Shown one piece after another: positions 21,616 to 31,609 of a stretch of DNA of 64,000 bases. The DNA is from Linnemannia hyalina. Taxonomy: Eukaryota; Mortierellomycota; Mortierellomycetes; Mortierellales; Mortierellaceae. The notes under the pieces were generated by a model. That model saw only the letters and a list, made by a program, of their open reading frames with translations. It had not been told where the DNA came from and made no database searches. The DNA lies in contig JAHRHY010000016.1 in the NCBI GenBank assembly GCA_019671135.1, positions 1-64,000 of the forward strand. The letters run 5' to 3'. Position numbers and translations under genes: made by a program. The first letter of the stretch is position 1; the number at the start of each line of letters is the position of its first letter.

Positions 21616-22019
21616 GGGAAATGTCTTGGGTCGAAATAGTTAAATATGTTATGGAATACCAATGGAAGTTGCAAGAATTTGTACAGACGATTATGGAAGG
21701 AGTTTTTAAAAAGACAACAGATATATCTATAAAGAATACATATACAAAAGCAAAAGAATCCAAATGGACATAGTTATCTAGCAGTATTACAAGAGCAAAA
21801 CGTAAGGAAAGAGTATCAACATAAACATATTTTACATATCGGTAATCGAGGAATAGAATTGGGGGAGTGCGCTTTTTTTTGGGCGAGGGAGTACACCTGT
21901 TTTCTCGTCTTTTGTTAAGCTATGCCCACCATTTCTTAATATGACATATCTGGGGAATTCTAGGGAATAATTGACATAATTACGTGTGTATAATCCCTAT
22001 TTTTGCAGAAAACGACATT

Positions 22020-23300
22020 ATGGAGACTGATACCGTCGTAAACCCTACGCCAAAGAAACTTGCACGGCTGCTTGATAATCTGTTGGAGAACGAATGGGGA
22101 TTTCTTGATGAACCGTGGCCAATGTGCCCAAAGGTCAAGACATTTCATCGTTCAGAGTTGAAACCAATCGCAAGAATACAGGATATGAAAAAGGTGTTGA
22201 TGAAGCGACTTGGAGCCATACCGGTGTTTTTCTTTCTATCTACCATCTGGAGTAAACACTATTTCCCTGGTCCATATAACGCACTTGAGAAAGGAATTGC
22301 ATTTCTGTACTTTTTCGTCGCTGGAGAGACTATGGATTCCATGGCACAGTATATGCCAAAGTCCACATTCCATTTGATATACAGCACATTTGTCAAGGTG
22401 GAACGTGCATTATTTGAGAAGGAGATTACACGCTGTTTTGTATCTATGTTCTCCTCTTTGGAAATTCGTATTCGAACAGCCAATTGGAAAAATCCCCCAA
22501 TGTTCAAGCATGTAACTCTCTACTTGGATGGTCATGACTCTCGAGCAACATATGGGGAAGATAAAGCAGCAATGTATTCTTATAAGCTAAAGAAATCGGG
22601 TTTGAGAACGCAAGTGGCCATCGATGCTAATGGAATGGTTCTCCTTGTATCCAAATCAGCATCATGTCGTGATAACAACGATGGGAAAATGCTACAAGAG
22701 ATGGGCATTGGCAAGAAGATCGACAGCATGGACTGTATTGCTCTCGATGGAGGATATACACAATACATTGGCGATATTGTGGAAAAAGAAAAGTTGGACG
22801 AGCGTAACTTCTGTTTTCCCATTCGTAAGAAACGACTACAGCAACTCCACGAAGAGGAATCCAACTTTAATGCTATGTTTGGTGGTTTTCGATCTACGTC
22901 AGAAGCAGTCTTTGGTGATCTTATGAAAACATTCGCCAAGTTTAATAATAAGGAGATTGTAAGAGTTGGATCCAAAAAGGAGTTTAATCTTACATTCCGC
23001 CTTTGTCTTCTCTTGCTAAATGTTCGCAACTTTGTCAAAGCAGTCGACATCGAAGAGCTGCCACATCATCGTGGATGGATGGAAGAAGGAGTGGATTATC
23101 CACGAGAAAGGCAACTTATTCCAGAGTTAACACAAACCATTACAGTACAAAACAAACTGGAGAATGGTCTTGAGTTACAAAGGATGCAAGAGAAATTTGT
23201 AGGAATAGATGTTGCTTCAGATGGTGATGATGAACAAACGTCAAATAAGGATGATGACGAGGAAATGTCAAACCACGAAGATGATAATACCAGTCTATAA
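22020..23300 (+). CDS. DDE2 transposase, F2 copy 3 (intact, 426 aa)
   Basis: All three catalytic blocks are present. It differs from copy 2 at scattered residues (for example F to L in the MVLLVSKSA block and D to G near the acidic tail). The opposite-facing DDE2 of copy 2 starts 874 bp away. Start ATG at 22020, after TTTTTGCAG. Confidence 0.82.
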   Translation: METDTVVNPTPKKLARLLDNLLENEWGFLDEPWPMCPKVKTFHRSELKPIARIQDMKKVLMKRLGAIPVFFFLSTIWSKHYFPGPYNALEKGIAFLYFFVAGETMDSMAQYMPKSTFHLIYSTFVKVERALFEKEITRCFVSMFSSLEIRIRTANWKNPPMFKHVTLYLDGHDSRATYGEDKAAMYSYKLKKSGLRTQVAIDANGMVLLVSKSASCRDNNDGKMLQEMGIGKKIDSMDCIALDGGYTQYIGDIVEKEKLDERNFCFPIRKKRLQQLHEEESNFNAMFGGFRSTSEAVFGDLMKTFAKFNNKEIVRVGSKKEFNLTFRLCLLLLNVRNFVKAVDIEELPHHRGWMEEGVDYPRERQLIPELTQTITVQNKLENGLELQRMQEKFVGIDVASDGDDEQTSNKDDDEEMSNHEDDNTSL

Positions 23301-23335
23301 TTAACAAAAGTCTTTCCAAAGTTTTTAAAAACCTC

Positions 23336-23773
23336 TCAAACACGCTCGCACTTCATATCGTCCTCGCCATGAATACGAACCTTTTTTACTGCACGAAATG
23401 TCATCAACGGTACACCTTCGACTCTGCCAATTCTCTGTAGACCTTGAAGATGCTCCACACGCCATGGTGTCCAAATCTTTGCCAACGATTTTCCTGCGCG
23501 CACCTTTATGCCACATGCTGTAATAAAATGCCAACGATGTTCAGAACGAAATTCTTTGAGACCGGCCGCTACAATGGTATACTCTTCATCAGGCTTTAGA
23601 ATTCGGTCGGCTGCAGTATACATCGAAACATGAATAGTTTTCAGATGTAATACATTTGTATCTACTGTATCTTCATCATATTCGAAGATATCTGCAAGTG
23701 GGGCACTATATCTGTTATGAACACGCTTTGGCCAGGCAATAGAGATGTTGTCAACTTCCACAATTCCAACTTT
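23336..23773 (-). pseudogene. REP2 C-terminal part, F2 copy 3, separated by FB inversion
   Basis: Encodes the last 145 residues of REP2. The 5' part is now at 26616-27884 on the other strand. It joins FB-1 at TTT (23771-23773, AAA on the gene strand). The last residues differ from copies 1 and 2 (KKVRIHGEDDMKCERV at the end). A frame through FB-1 would add about 50 foreign residues starting at GTG, which is unlikely to be a real protein. Confidence 0.8.
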
Positions 23774-24224
23774 GGAGGCCATCCATGTTCGGCTCCACCA
23801 ACCATAGACTACAGTATAAAAATATCTGTCAACACCTATTAAAACAGTGTGTTCCTTGAGAGTACAACAAATCTCATCAGCTTTTTCCTTCCACCAGTCT
23901 CCATTTTCTACATTCACCACCACTACTTTGTAACATCATCTACTTTAGCTGAGAAAGCCTTGGACATGATCATCTCATATTGGATCCTTGATATTACAGA
24001 TAGTAATTTCCTTTCCAATATGAGATGATCATGTCCAAGGCTTTCTCAGCTAAAGTAGATGATGTTACAAAGTAGTGGTGGTGAATGTAGAAAATGGAGA
24101 CTGGTGGAAGGAAAAAGCTGATGAGATTTGTTGTACTCTCAAGGAACACACTGTTTTAATAGGTGTTGACAGATATTTTTATACTGTAGTCTATGGTTGG
24201 TGGAGCCGAACATGGATGGCCTCC
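23774..24224. repeat. FB-1 fold-back module (451 bp)
   Basis: Two 211-bp arms (23774-23984, 24014-24224), essentially perfect inverted repeats, around a 29-bp loop. The ends read GGAGGCCATCCATG, sharing GGAGGCC with R1. Flanks are AAA-type on the left (REP2) and ATA on the right (R1-g). These do not match each other, but each matches a flank of FB-2: proof of recombination between the two copies. Confidence 0.92.
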
Positions 24225-24452
24225 ATAGTAGATGGACATATTCAAGAGTTTGGTGTGCGAAAAATAAGAAGACTTTGTTGTTTGGAGAATAGGTTGGTGT
24301 TTAGTAGGATAGTTAAACAAAAAATGTTACAATGGTTGTCTTATATGCTTGGTATCATACATACACTCTCCTCTAATGGACGCGGTGGATATCGTCAAGA
24401 TCTGCAGAGATGTAACAAACACCATATGATAATTTGGACTTGAAAGGCCTCC
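24225..24452 (-). repeat. R1-g, first half (displaced)
   Basis: The GGAGGCC half of an alpha R1. The other half is at 28336-28605. Together they make 495 bp after removing one copy of TAT. It was the left R1 of composite D and was separated by FB insertion followed by inversion. Confidence 0.85.
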
Positions 24453-25213
24453 TAAGTAGTATTATGGGAATTATTCCCAGGGAATTCATGTACTGTCAAC
24501 CAAGCTGGTACCATTATCATCATGCTGTATATGCATGAGATTCACCGTGGACACACGTATAAATGCTATATATGTTATATGAATGTAGGTGTTTTAAAAT
24601 GGTGGGCATAGCTTAACAAAAGACGAGAAAATAGGTGTACTCCCTCGCCCAAAAAAAAGCGCTCCAACCTTTTTGTCCTGCCCGATTACCGATATGTAAA
24701 ATATGTTTATGTTGATACTCTCTTCTTACGTTTTGCTCTTGTAATACTGCTAGATAACTATGTCCATTTGGATTCTTTTGCTTTTGTATATGTACTCTTT
24801 ATAGATGTATTTGTTATCTTTTTAAAAACTCCTTCCATAATTGTCTGTACAAATTCTTGCAACCTCCATTGGTATTCCATAACATATTCATCTATTTCGA
24901 CCCAAGACGATTCCCATTTATATGTGTATTTTGTTTTACAGATTGGCTTTGATATCCGCGACAAATATATTCCCCACGTTGACCTATTATGTATCTCTTA
25001 TTTTATAATCTACTCTTGATCTACTTTAATATTCCAATGCGTGGGTTGGGTACTCCCTCGCCCAAAAAAAAGCGCTCCAACCTTTTTGTCCTGCCCGATT
25101 ACCGATATGTAAAATATGTTTATGTTGATACTCTCTCCTTACGTTTTGCTCTTGTAATACTGCTAGATAACTATGTCCATTTGGATTCTTTTGCTTTTGT
25201 ATATGTACTCTTT
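24453..25213 (-). repeat. F2 copy 4 end region (inverted with the FB segment)
   Basis: From 24453 it begins TAAGTAGTATTATGGG, then S repeat 1 (about 24635-24915), a 130-bp spacer and a partial S repeat 2 ending at the insertion point of F2 copy 3. A mirror image of its outer part lies at 25533-25675. It contains GGGAATTATTCCC palindromes. No gene is seen. Confidence 0.65.
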
Positions 25214-25708
25214 GGGAAATGTCTTGGGTCGAAATAGTTAAATATGTTATGGAATACCAATGGAAGTTGCAAGAATTTGTACAGACGATTATGGAAGGAG
25301 TTTTTAAAAAGACAACAGATATATCTATAAAGAATACATATACAAAAGCAAAAGAATCCAAATGGACATAGTTATCTAGCAGTATTACAAGAGCAAAACG
25401 TAAGGAAAGAGTATCAACATAAACATATTTTACATATCGGTAATCGAGGAATAGAATTGGGGGAGTGCGCTTTTTTTTGGGCGAGGGAGTACACCTGTTT
25501 TCTCGTCTTTTGTTAAGCTATGCCCACCATTTTAAATCACCTACGTTCATATAACATATATAGCATTTATACATGTGTCAACGGTGAATCTCATGCATAT
25601 ACATCATGATGATAATGGTACCAGCTTGGTTGACAGTACATGAATTCCCTGGGAATAATTCCCATAATACTACTTATGGAAGGTATATATATTGCACATT
25701 TTAAAAGA

Positions 25709-26101
25709 TTATTCCGATAGCTCAACAACATTGGCTGTATCTAATTCTTCCTCTTGATTTACCATGATACCACTGGCAAATCCTTTGATCAAGGCATTTA
25801 TTATATAAATCTCCTTCTTCTGCTGGGAAATAATTTGGTTCATCTTATCCATTCCTTTCTCCAATTTTCTGACACGTTTCTTCAACTTCTTATTCTCATA
25901 CCGTAAATCATCATCGGATTGTTGTACATCCTCGTCTTTCTTAGATCTCCCAGATTTCACATGATTTCCACCATTCTTTTTTGCCTGATAGCTCTCCTTG
26001 GAAGACTTTATCTTGCATTCCTTACATGTATTTCTGGAATCATCGTAGAAATCATATAAAGGCTTCTTTTTGTCACACCTGTTGCAAATCCTTTTTGGCA
26101 T
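25709..26101 (-). CDS. 130-aa zinc-ribbon and coiled-coil protein, F2 copy 3
   Basis: Residues 6-30 form a C-x2-C ... F ... C-x2-C zinc ribbon (ICNRC and CKEC). This form is common near HNH and other selfish endonucleases and in large DNA viruses. Residues about 66-105 are a charged, heptad-like coiled coil (YENKKLKKRVRKLEKG and following), then an acidic tail. It may be a DNA-binding or dimerising accessory of the F2 transposase, but that is inferred from its place in the element. The stop is 3 bp before TTTTAAAA. It is divergent from the 90-aa gene with 196 bp between starts. A second, broken copy is at 34465-34756. Confidence 0.7.
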   Translation of the reverse strand: MPKRICNRCDKKKPLYDFYDDSRNTCKECKIKSSKESYQAKKNGGNHVKSGRSKKDEDVQQSDDDLRYENKKLKKRVRKLEKGMDKMNQIISQQKKEIYIINALIKGFASGIMVNQEEELDTANVVELSE

Positions 26102-26297
26102 ATTAGGCGGAATGGTGATCTCTTGATAGTTGATATACCACGTTTTTTCCCGGGAATATTTCTCTCAATGTTTGTGTTTGAGGGCATACACAACAATATC
26201 TAATATAGATGTCAAGTTGTATCTATTCAAGGGAGTAATTGACAAATAGGTATATAGGGGGATGAGCATTTAGACGTCTTATCGCCGCAAATATATT

Positions 26298-26570
26298 ATG
26301 CCCAGGCCTACACGTTTAACCAAAGCACGCCAGCAGGAAGTTGTTGCAGATTTTATTTATGAGAAGAATCTGGAATTGTGTATGTTTGTCTATTTGGATG
26401 AATTTTTAGATCATCATCGTAACCTCTTTCCACAAGATGCCACTATATTTGGCACTAACGGCATAAAAAAGTTATTAGAGGCATCTTATCAACTCCTACG
26501 TGACAAAATACGTGCAGATGGATTACTTACCGAGAAAGACGCTGGTGAATATATGCTTAGAAAAAAATGA
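26298..26570 (+). CDS. 90-aa hypothetical protein, F2 copy 3
   Basis: No family recognised. A small, mostly helical, basic N-terminus (MPRPTRLTKARQQE) with a central FVYLDEFLDHH segment. It occupies the same place before REP as the 81-aa gene of F3, but I see no clear sequence match. ATG at 26298; CTTTTTAAAAC follows 17 bp after the stop and precedes REP2 by about 20 bp. Coding is supported mainly by position. Confidence 0.6.
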   Translation: MPRPTRLTKARQQEVVADFIYEKNLELCMFVYLDEFLDHHRNLFPQDATIFGTNGIKKLLEASYQLLRDKIRADGLLTEKDAGEYMLRKK

Positions 26571-26615
26571 CGACCTAAATTATAGACTTTTTAAAACCTA
26601 AGTATACCTTTTATT

Positions 26616-27884
26616 ATGTCGCCAACAAAAGAATCTCTGATAAACAAAGCCATCAACGAAATTTCCCATTTGCTGTCAAATGTGGGTAATCTACAGTCAG
26701 CACCATTTGGCAGTGTGGAGAGAAAAGGATTCACCAAATTCTCCAAACTCTTTTGCGATTCCATCATCTTTTGGGGTATATATAACTTTGCTGACGATAC
26801 CACTAAAGGTACAGCAATTGGAAAGTACATTGCTGAACTGCGCGATGCATTTAACCACACCGATTTAATTGTGGAATCTGTAAAGTTGGTCGATGCTAGG
26901 CAGGTTAAAATGGATGATAACTATTTTTCTCCGCGCATGGTCAAACGCCATAGAAAGTTGTTTGTTGGAAAAGAATACCAACAGGGTTTTATTGCCATCA
27001 AGGTTTCTTTAGATTTTTCCCCTGCAAAGATTGTTGTGCCAATTTTGGCGAACATGTTGTCTAGCTTGAACGAGAGCGGCATTGCTTTACATGACATAGA
27101 CTTTGCCTATGATTGTACGCGTATTACCACACGACTGCACGTGGAGAGATTGCTAAAACAAACGAAAACTACAAAAATTGTCGATGATGTGGGAAGAGTA
27201 GGACATCATTGTATTTCATGGAGAGGTCGAAAAGGGGATACAAAGAATATCCGATATAAGGTGTATAACAAATTTGTTCAGATTTTGGAAAGTGCCGAGG
27301 TGCGAAAGAGCCTTGGTTCACGTTTGGAGGATTTGGTGGAGAAAGAAACAGCATTTGGACGACGAGTTAAAAAATATAAAAAGCATGGTTATAGTCGTAT
27401 CGAGCTGACGTTTGAAGGTTCATCTTTGAGATCTCTTCAGTCATATCAAGACGAAATGGACAAGACAAAGAATCTCTTGAAGAAATGTAAAACATTTAAA
27501 TGTTCCTTTGAGATGCAGTGGGAGGAACGTGCAAAATGCATTACCTCGATGGTGGCTGTACATTTTCCACATGAGAAACTGTTTGCTTATTGTCACTGGT
27601 GGAATTCGGTAACCTCTAAGAAGTATGGATATATGTGGCAAAACTTTAAGAACCCCGAGCTTATTACACTTTTGCTGGCTAACTATTCCTTTAACGATAG
27701 ACCTATATACTTTGTGGAAGGACATGTAAAAGAGGTAAATGGGAAAGAGAAAGTTATTTTGGGCGAAATAAGGACATTTAAGCGCGAGCCTGGATGTACT
27801 GCCATCACACTAGTTGCTGGCTCGCAAAAAGGAATGTTTCCTTCGAGGGATGCATCTTCTAACGTCATTCGTAAATTTAGCAAA
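26616..27884 (+). CDS. REP2 N-terminal part, F2 copy 3 (cut by FB-2)
   Basis: Residues 1-423 of a 567-aa protein (the rest is at 23336-23770). No firm family. It contains ALHDIDFAYDCTRITTR, a GHHCISWRG block, RYKVYNKFVQILES and a SRIELTF strand. This order (an acidic D-x-D-x3-D strand, then Y-x-K, then R-x-E) is loosely like rolling-circle replication initiators of the Rep_trans type. I treat that as a hypothesis only. The conserved FAYCHWWNSVTSKKYG, NYSFNDRPIYF and CTAITLVAG blocks are shared with REP3. It lies convergent to DDE2 in the unrearranged element. The open frame runs a few codons into FB-2. Confidence 0.75.
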
Positions 27885-28335
27885 GGAGGCCATCCATGTT
27901 CGGCTCCACCAACCATAGACTACAGTATAAAAATATCTGTCAACACCTATTAAAACAGTGTGTTCCTTGAGAGTACAACAAATCTCATCAGCTTTTTCCT
28001 TCCACCAGTCTCCATTTTCTACATTCACCACCACTACTTTGTAACATCATCTACTTTAGCTGAGAAAGCCTTGGACATGATCATCTCATATTGGATCCTT
28101 GATATTACAGATAGTAATTTCCTTTCCAATATGAGATGATCATGTCCAAGGCTTTCTCAGCTAAAGTAGATGATGTTACAAAGTAGTGGTGGTGAATGTA
28201 GAAAATGGAGACTGGTGGAAGGAAAAAGCTGATGAGATTTGTTGTACTCTCAAGGAACACACTGTTTTAATAGGTGTTGACAGATATTTTTATACTGTAG
28301 TCTATGGTTGGTGGAGCCGAACATGGATGGCCTCC
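27885..28335. repeat. FB-2 fold-back module
   Basis: 451 bp. Left flank is AAA (REP2, 27882-27884) and right flank is TAT (R1-g, 28336-28338), the reciprocal of FB-1. Loop orientation is the same as FB-1, as expected if exchange took place in the inner arms. Confidence 0.92.
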
Positions 28336-28605
28336 TATTAACCTGTAACCCTCACTGCAAGATTCGACAGAGTAGTTCTTGTATGTGATCATCTAAAGCA
28401 CTTGTATTCTCAACTGTATCTTTGTCGTGAAATACAGGGGAGAGATTACATTTTAAAAATTCTTGTACTGTCTATTGCTATTTTATTCTGTGTTCTGTTG
28501 CCCACTATGAAGAGATATGCCAGTTATGGAAGTCAACACTCCGTTCCTTGGACTTTGGATATTTTTTATATGCCTTTTTATATCCTCTGCACATGAAGGG
28601 GCCGC
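28336..28605 (+). repeat. R1-g, second half
   Basis: Starts with TAT duplicated by FB insertion and runs to GGGGCCGC, then TACCGAATA of F1. It differs from R1-i at one visible base (TGTACTG for TGTGCTG). Confidence 0.85.
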
Positions 28606-28766
28606 TACCGAATAAAATATAAAAATATATTTGTATTCTCAACTATGTGCTTGCTGTATGATAGATACCATCCTACATGCTGTTGTGTATACAGTTAAGT
28701 ATAAGCCTTTTTAAAAAATTGTTATTGTTGGTTAACGTCATGACAATCCAATACATAAATATTATT

Positions 28767-30056
28767 ATGGATCTAACAAAACACTTCCAACAACTGCTTG
28801 ATGACCATTGGACTTTCCTCAACGCTGGATGGCCAACAATTACACCACGTAATAATCATCGTACTGTAAGCAAGGAAATTGGGTATATGCCAGAAATAAA
28901 AGAAACCCTAAATCGACGCCTTGGTCCTATTCCAGTGTACTTCTTTCTTGTTGACATCTGGCCAAAGGTTAAGTATCCTGGTCCATACAAAGAAGTGGAG
29001 AAAGGTCTTTTAATGCTCTACCATCTTGTCAAAGGACTGTCTATGGAAGCAATGGAACCACACATGCCAAAAAGTAGTTTTCATGCAATGCACTCTGTGT
29101 TTTATAAGAAAGAATATACTTTGCACAACAAGTACATCACCAACTGTATTGCAACAATGTTCTCCACAATTAAAATACGCCTTTTGTCTGCAAAGGAAAA
29201 GAATCCTCCATTATTTAAGCATGTTACATTGCATCTTGATGGTCATGATACAAGAGCAACATACAAAGGTGAGAGTAGTGCTGATATGTACTCTTACAAG
29301 CTGAAAAAGTCAGGACTACGCACACAGGTAGCAATGGATTGTAATGGCATGGCTTTATTTGTCTCCAAATCTGCATCTTGCAAGAACAATGCTGATGGAA
29401 CAATGCTGCTAACGATGAAGTTGGACAAGAGAGTGCATGAGATGGATTGCATTGCTCTCGATGGAGGGTATCCACAGTTCTTAAGGAGGCTTATAGATGA
29501 GTCTGATACTCTTAAAGTCCAAAATTTCGCTCATCCATACCGTAAACAGAAGAACAAGGAACTTACACAGGAAGAAGCGTTATACAATACCACCTTTGGT
29601 AGTTTCCGCTCGCAGATGGAATCTCTGTTTGCAGACCTTGGTTCCACATTTGAGAAACACAACAACCGTACTCCTGTGTTGGTGGATAAGAAACAAACAT
29701 ATAATTTGCAGTTGAAGTTATCTTTGTTACTCTTAAACATGAAAAAGATGGTTGCTTTGTTGAAGATTTCTGCAGAACCAATTCATACAGCTTGGCTTCG
29801 CGAAGGATTCGAGTATCCGACGACAGAGAACGACGTTGAGCAACCAATGGGATATGTTGATGTTGGTGCGCTAGTGGAGGATGGAAATACAATGGCACAA
29901 CTCCAGAACAAATTTCTTGGTATTAATCTTCATGGTGATGTTGATGTTAATGTTGATGAGGACACACCAATGGATCAAGCAGTAATAATGCAACCCGGTC
30001 TTTCCATTGAGCTTAGAGGTACGAAGCGACAAATGGATGTTAATGGTAATCTGTAG
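28767..30056 (+). CDS. DDE1 transposase, F1 copy D (429 aa)
   Basis: Intact, with the long C-terminus as in copy C. Catalytic blocks unchanged. ATG at 28767 by alignment. Confidence 0.8.
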   Translation: MDLTKHFQQLLDDHWTFLNAGWPTITPRNNHRTVSKEIGYMPEIKETLNRRLGPIPVYFFLVDIWPKVKYPGPYKEVEKGLLMLYHLVKGLSMEAMEPHMPKSSFHAMHSVFYKKEYTLHNKYITNCIATMFSTIKIRLLSAKEKNPPLFKHVTLHLDGHDTRATYKGESSADMYSYKLKKSGLRTQVAMDCNGMALFVSKSASCKNNADGTMLLTMKLDKRVHEMDCIALDGGYPQFLRRLIDESDTLKVQNFAHPYRKQKNKELTQEEALYNTTFGSFRSQMESLFADLGSTFEKHNNRTPVLVDKKQTYNLQLKLSLLLLNMKKMVALLKISAEPIHTAWLREGFEYPTTENDVEQPMGYVDVGALVEDGNTMAQLQNKFLGINLHGDVDVNVDEDTPMDQAVIMQPGLSIELRGTKRQMDVNGNL

Positions 30057-30140
30057 ACTTATTGCAGGTTTTTAAAAGAATAGACATACATAGCCTATTT
30101 AGTCAGCGTTGAGATACGGTATTAACTGCCTAGACGCTAA

Positions 30141-30591
30141 GGAGGCCATCCATGTTCGGCTCCACCAACCATAGACTACAGTATAAAAATATCTGTCAAC
30201 ACCTATTAAAACAGTGTGTTCCTTGAGAGTACAACAAATCTCATCAGCTTTTTCCTTCCACCAGTCTCCATTTTCTACATTCACCACCACTACTTTGTAA
30301 CATCATCTACTTTAGCTGAGAAAGCCTTGGACATGATCATCTCATATTGGATCCTGGATATTACAGATAGTAATTTCCTTTCCAATATGAGATGATCATG
30401 TCCAAGGCTTTCTCAGCTAAAGTAGATGATGTTACAAAGTAGTGGTGGTGAATGTAGAAAATGGAGACTGGTGGAAGGAAAAAGCTGATGAGATTTGTTG
30501 TACTCTCAAGGAACACACTGTTTTAATAGGTGTTGACAGATATTTTTATACTGTAGTCTATGGTTGGTGGAGCCGAACATGGATGGCCTCC
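30141..30591. repeat. FB-3 fold-back module, solo
   Basis: 451 bp, flanked by TAA at 30138-30140 and 30592-30594. The empty site is seen in other F1 copies (GACGCTAATATGC, for example near 2850). It splits the region upstream of the zinc-protein promoter. Confidence 0.92.
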
Positions 30592-30991
30592 TAATATGCA
30601 CCGGTATCTATTATTAAAAGTCATGGTATTATTGTAGTAGATCGGATGCTATTCTATGCTATTCTACAACATTCCTTTTTATTTAACAAAGAGGATAAAC
30701 ACATGTACAAACCTACGTCATAAAAGAATACTACATTCTTAACCATTTTTAAACCCCGTCTTTAACGCCAAGCAGTCTTAATAAGCAAGATCTACGTCAT
30801 ACGAGGAACACTACGTTATTAACCACTTAGATGCCTTTTTAAAACTCTTTTGTTACTAAGCGCCAAGCAGTGTTAATAAGCAAGCGCTATTAATATCCAA
30901 TGTGGCAGTGTCCCATGAATTAGTATAAATAAAGGACTCCACTTCCCTCTTGCTTAATCTTTATCTTATCTAGTAACCAACCAACCATTAT
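30592..30991 (+). promoter_or_regulatory. F1 copy D promoter region, cut off from its gene
   Basis: Carries the GCCAAGCAG blocks and TATAAATA at 30924-30931, pointing right. R1-h follows at 30992, and the downstream gene has been inverted, so this promoter now faces R1-h and the 3' end of the gene. Only one of the two 34-bp upstream repeats is present here. Confidence 0.6.
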
Positions 30992-31486
30992 GCGGCCCCT
31001 TCATGTGCAGAGGATATAAAAAGGCATATAAAAAATATCCAAAGTCCAAGGAACGGAGTGTTGACTTCCATAACTGGCATATCTCTTCATAGTGGGCAAC
31101 AGAACACAGAATAAAATAGCAATAGACAGCACAAGAATTTTTAAAATGTAATCTCTCCCCTGTATTTCACGACAAAGATACAGTTGAGAATACAAGTGCT
31201 TTAGATGATCACATACAAGAACTACTCTGTCGAATCTTGCAGTGAGGGTTACAGGTTAATAGTAGATGGACATATTCAAGAGTTTGGTGTGCGAAAAATA
31301 AGAAGACTTTGTTGTTTGGAGAATAGGTTGGTGTTTAGTAGGATAGTTAAACAAAAAATGTTACAATGGTTGTCTTATATGCTTGGTATCATACATACAC
31401 TCTCCTCTAATGGACGCGGTGGATATCGTCAAGATCTGCAGAGATGTAACAAACACCATATGATAATTTGGACTTGAAAGGCCTCC
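30992..31486 (-). repeat. R1-h module
   Basis: Inserted in the F1 leader in opposite orientation to R1-i. Left flank TAT (30989-30991) pairs with ATA (33932-33934) beside R1-i; its right flank, TAGGTGG, is the normal F1 end. These swapped flanks show exchange with R1-i. Confidence 0.9.
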
Positions 31487-31609
31487 TAGGTGGAAGTGTC
31501 GAAGACATGTTACATTTTTAAAAAGTTCATGCTATATATACAACCACAAATGCCAACTGTTGACAATTGGATAGTTTTTAAAATATCTACTCTTCATCTG
31601 TCTCAACAA

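Larger units (their letters stand above)
21616..27884 (+). mobile_element. F2 element copy 3 (complete but internally inverted)
   Basis: The two termini, 21616 (GGGAAATGTC) and 25214 (GGGAAATGTC), begin 319-bp near-identical inverted repeats (21616-21934; 25214-25532). Target duplications are AAA (21613-21615) and TTT (25211-25213, complementary once the inversion is undone). Undoing the FB-1/FB-2 inversion of 24225-27884 gives one element of about 4826 bp without FB, with gene order DDE2, REP2 (convergent), 90-aa gene and 130-aa gene. F2 copy 4 is its target. The interval listed also contains FB-1, R1-g left and part of copy 4. Confidence 0.75.

Noticed and set aside
23336..23923. 195-codon frame joining FB-1 to the REP2 C-terminus
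   Set aside because: GTG start in FB and a chance in-phase junction made by insertion and inversion.
24635..25500. GTACTCCCTCGCCCAAAAAAAAG ends, which resemble Stowaway/mariner MITE ends
   Set aside because: The flanking sequence is palindromic beyond the supposed TA sites, and the true termini with 3-bp duplications are GGGAA(A/T)(C/T)GTC further out.
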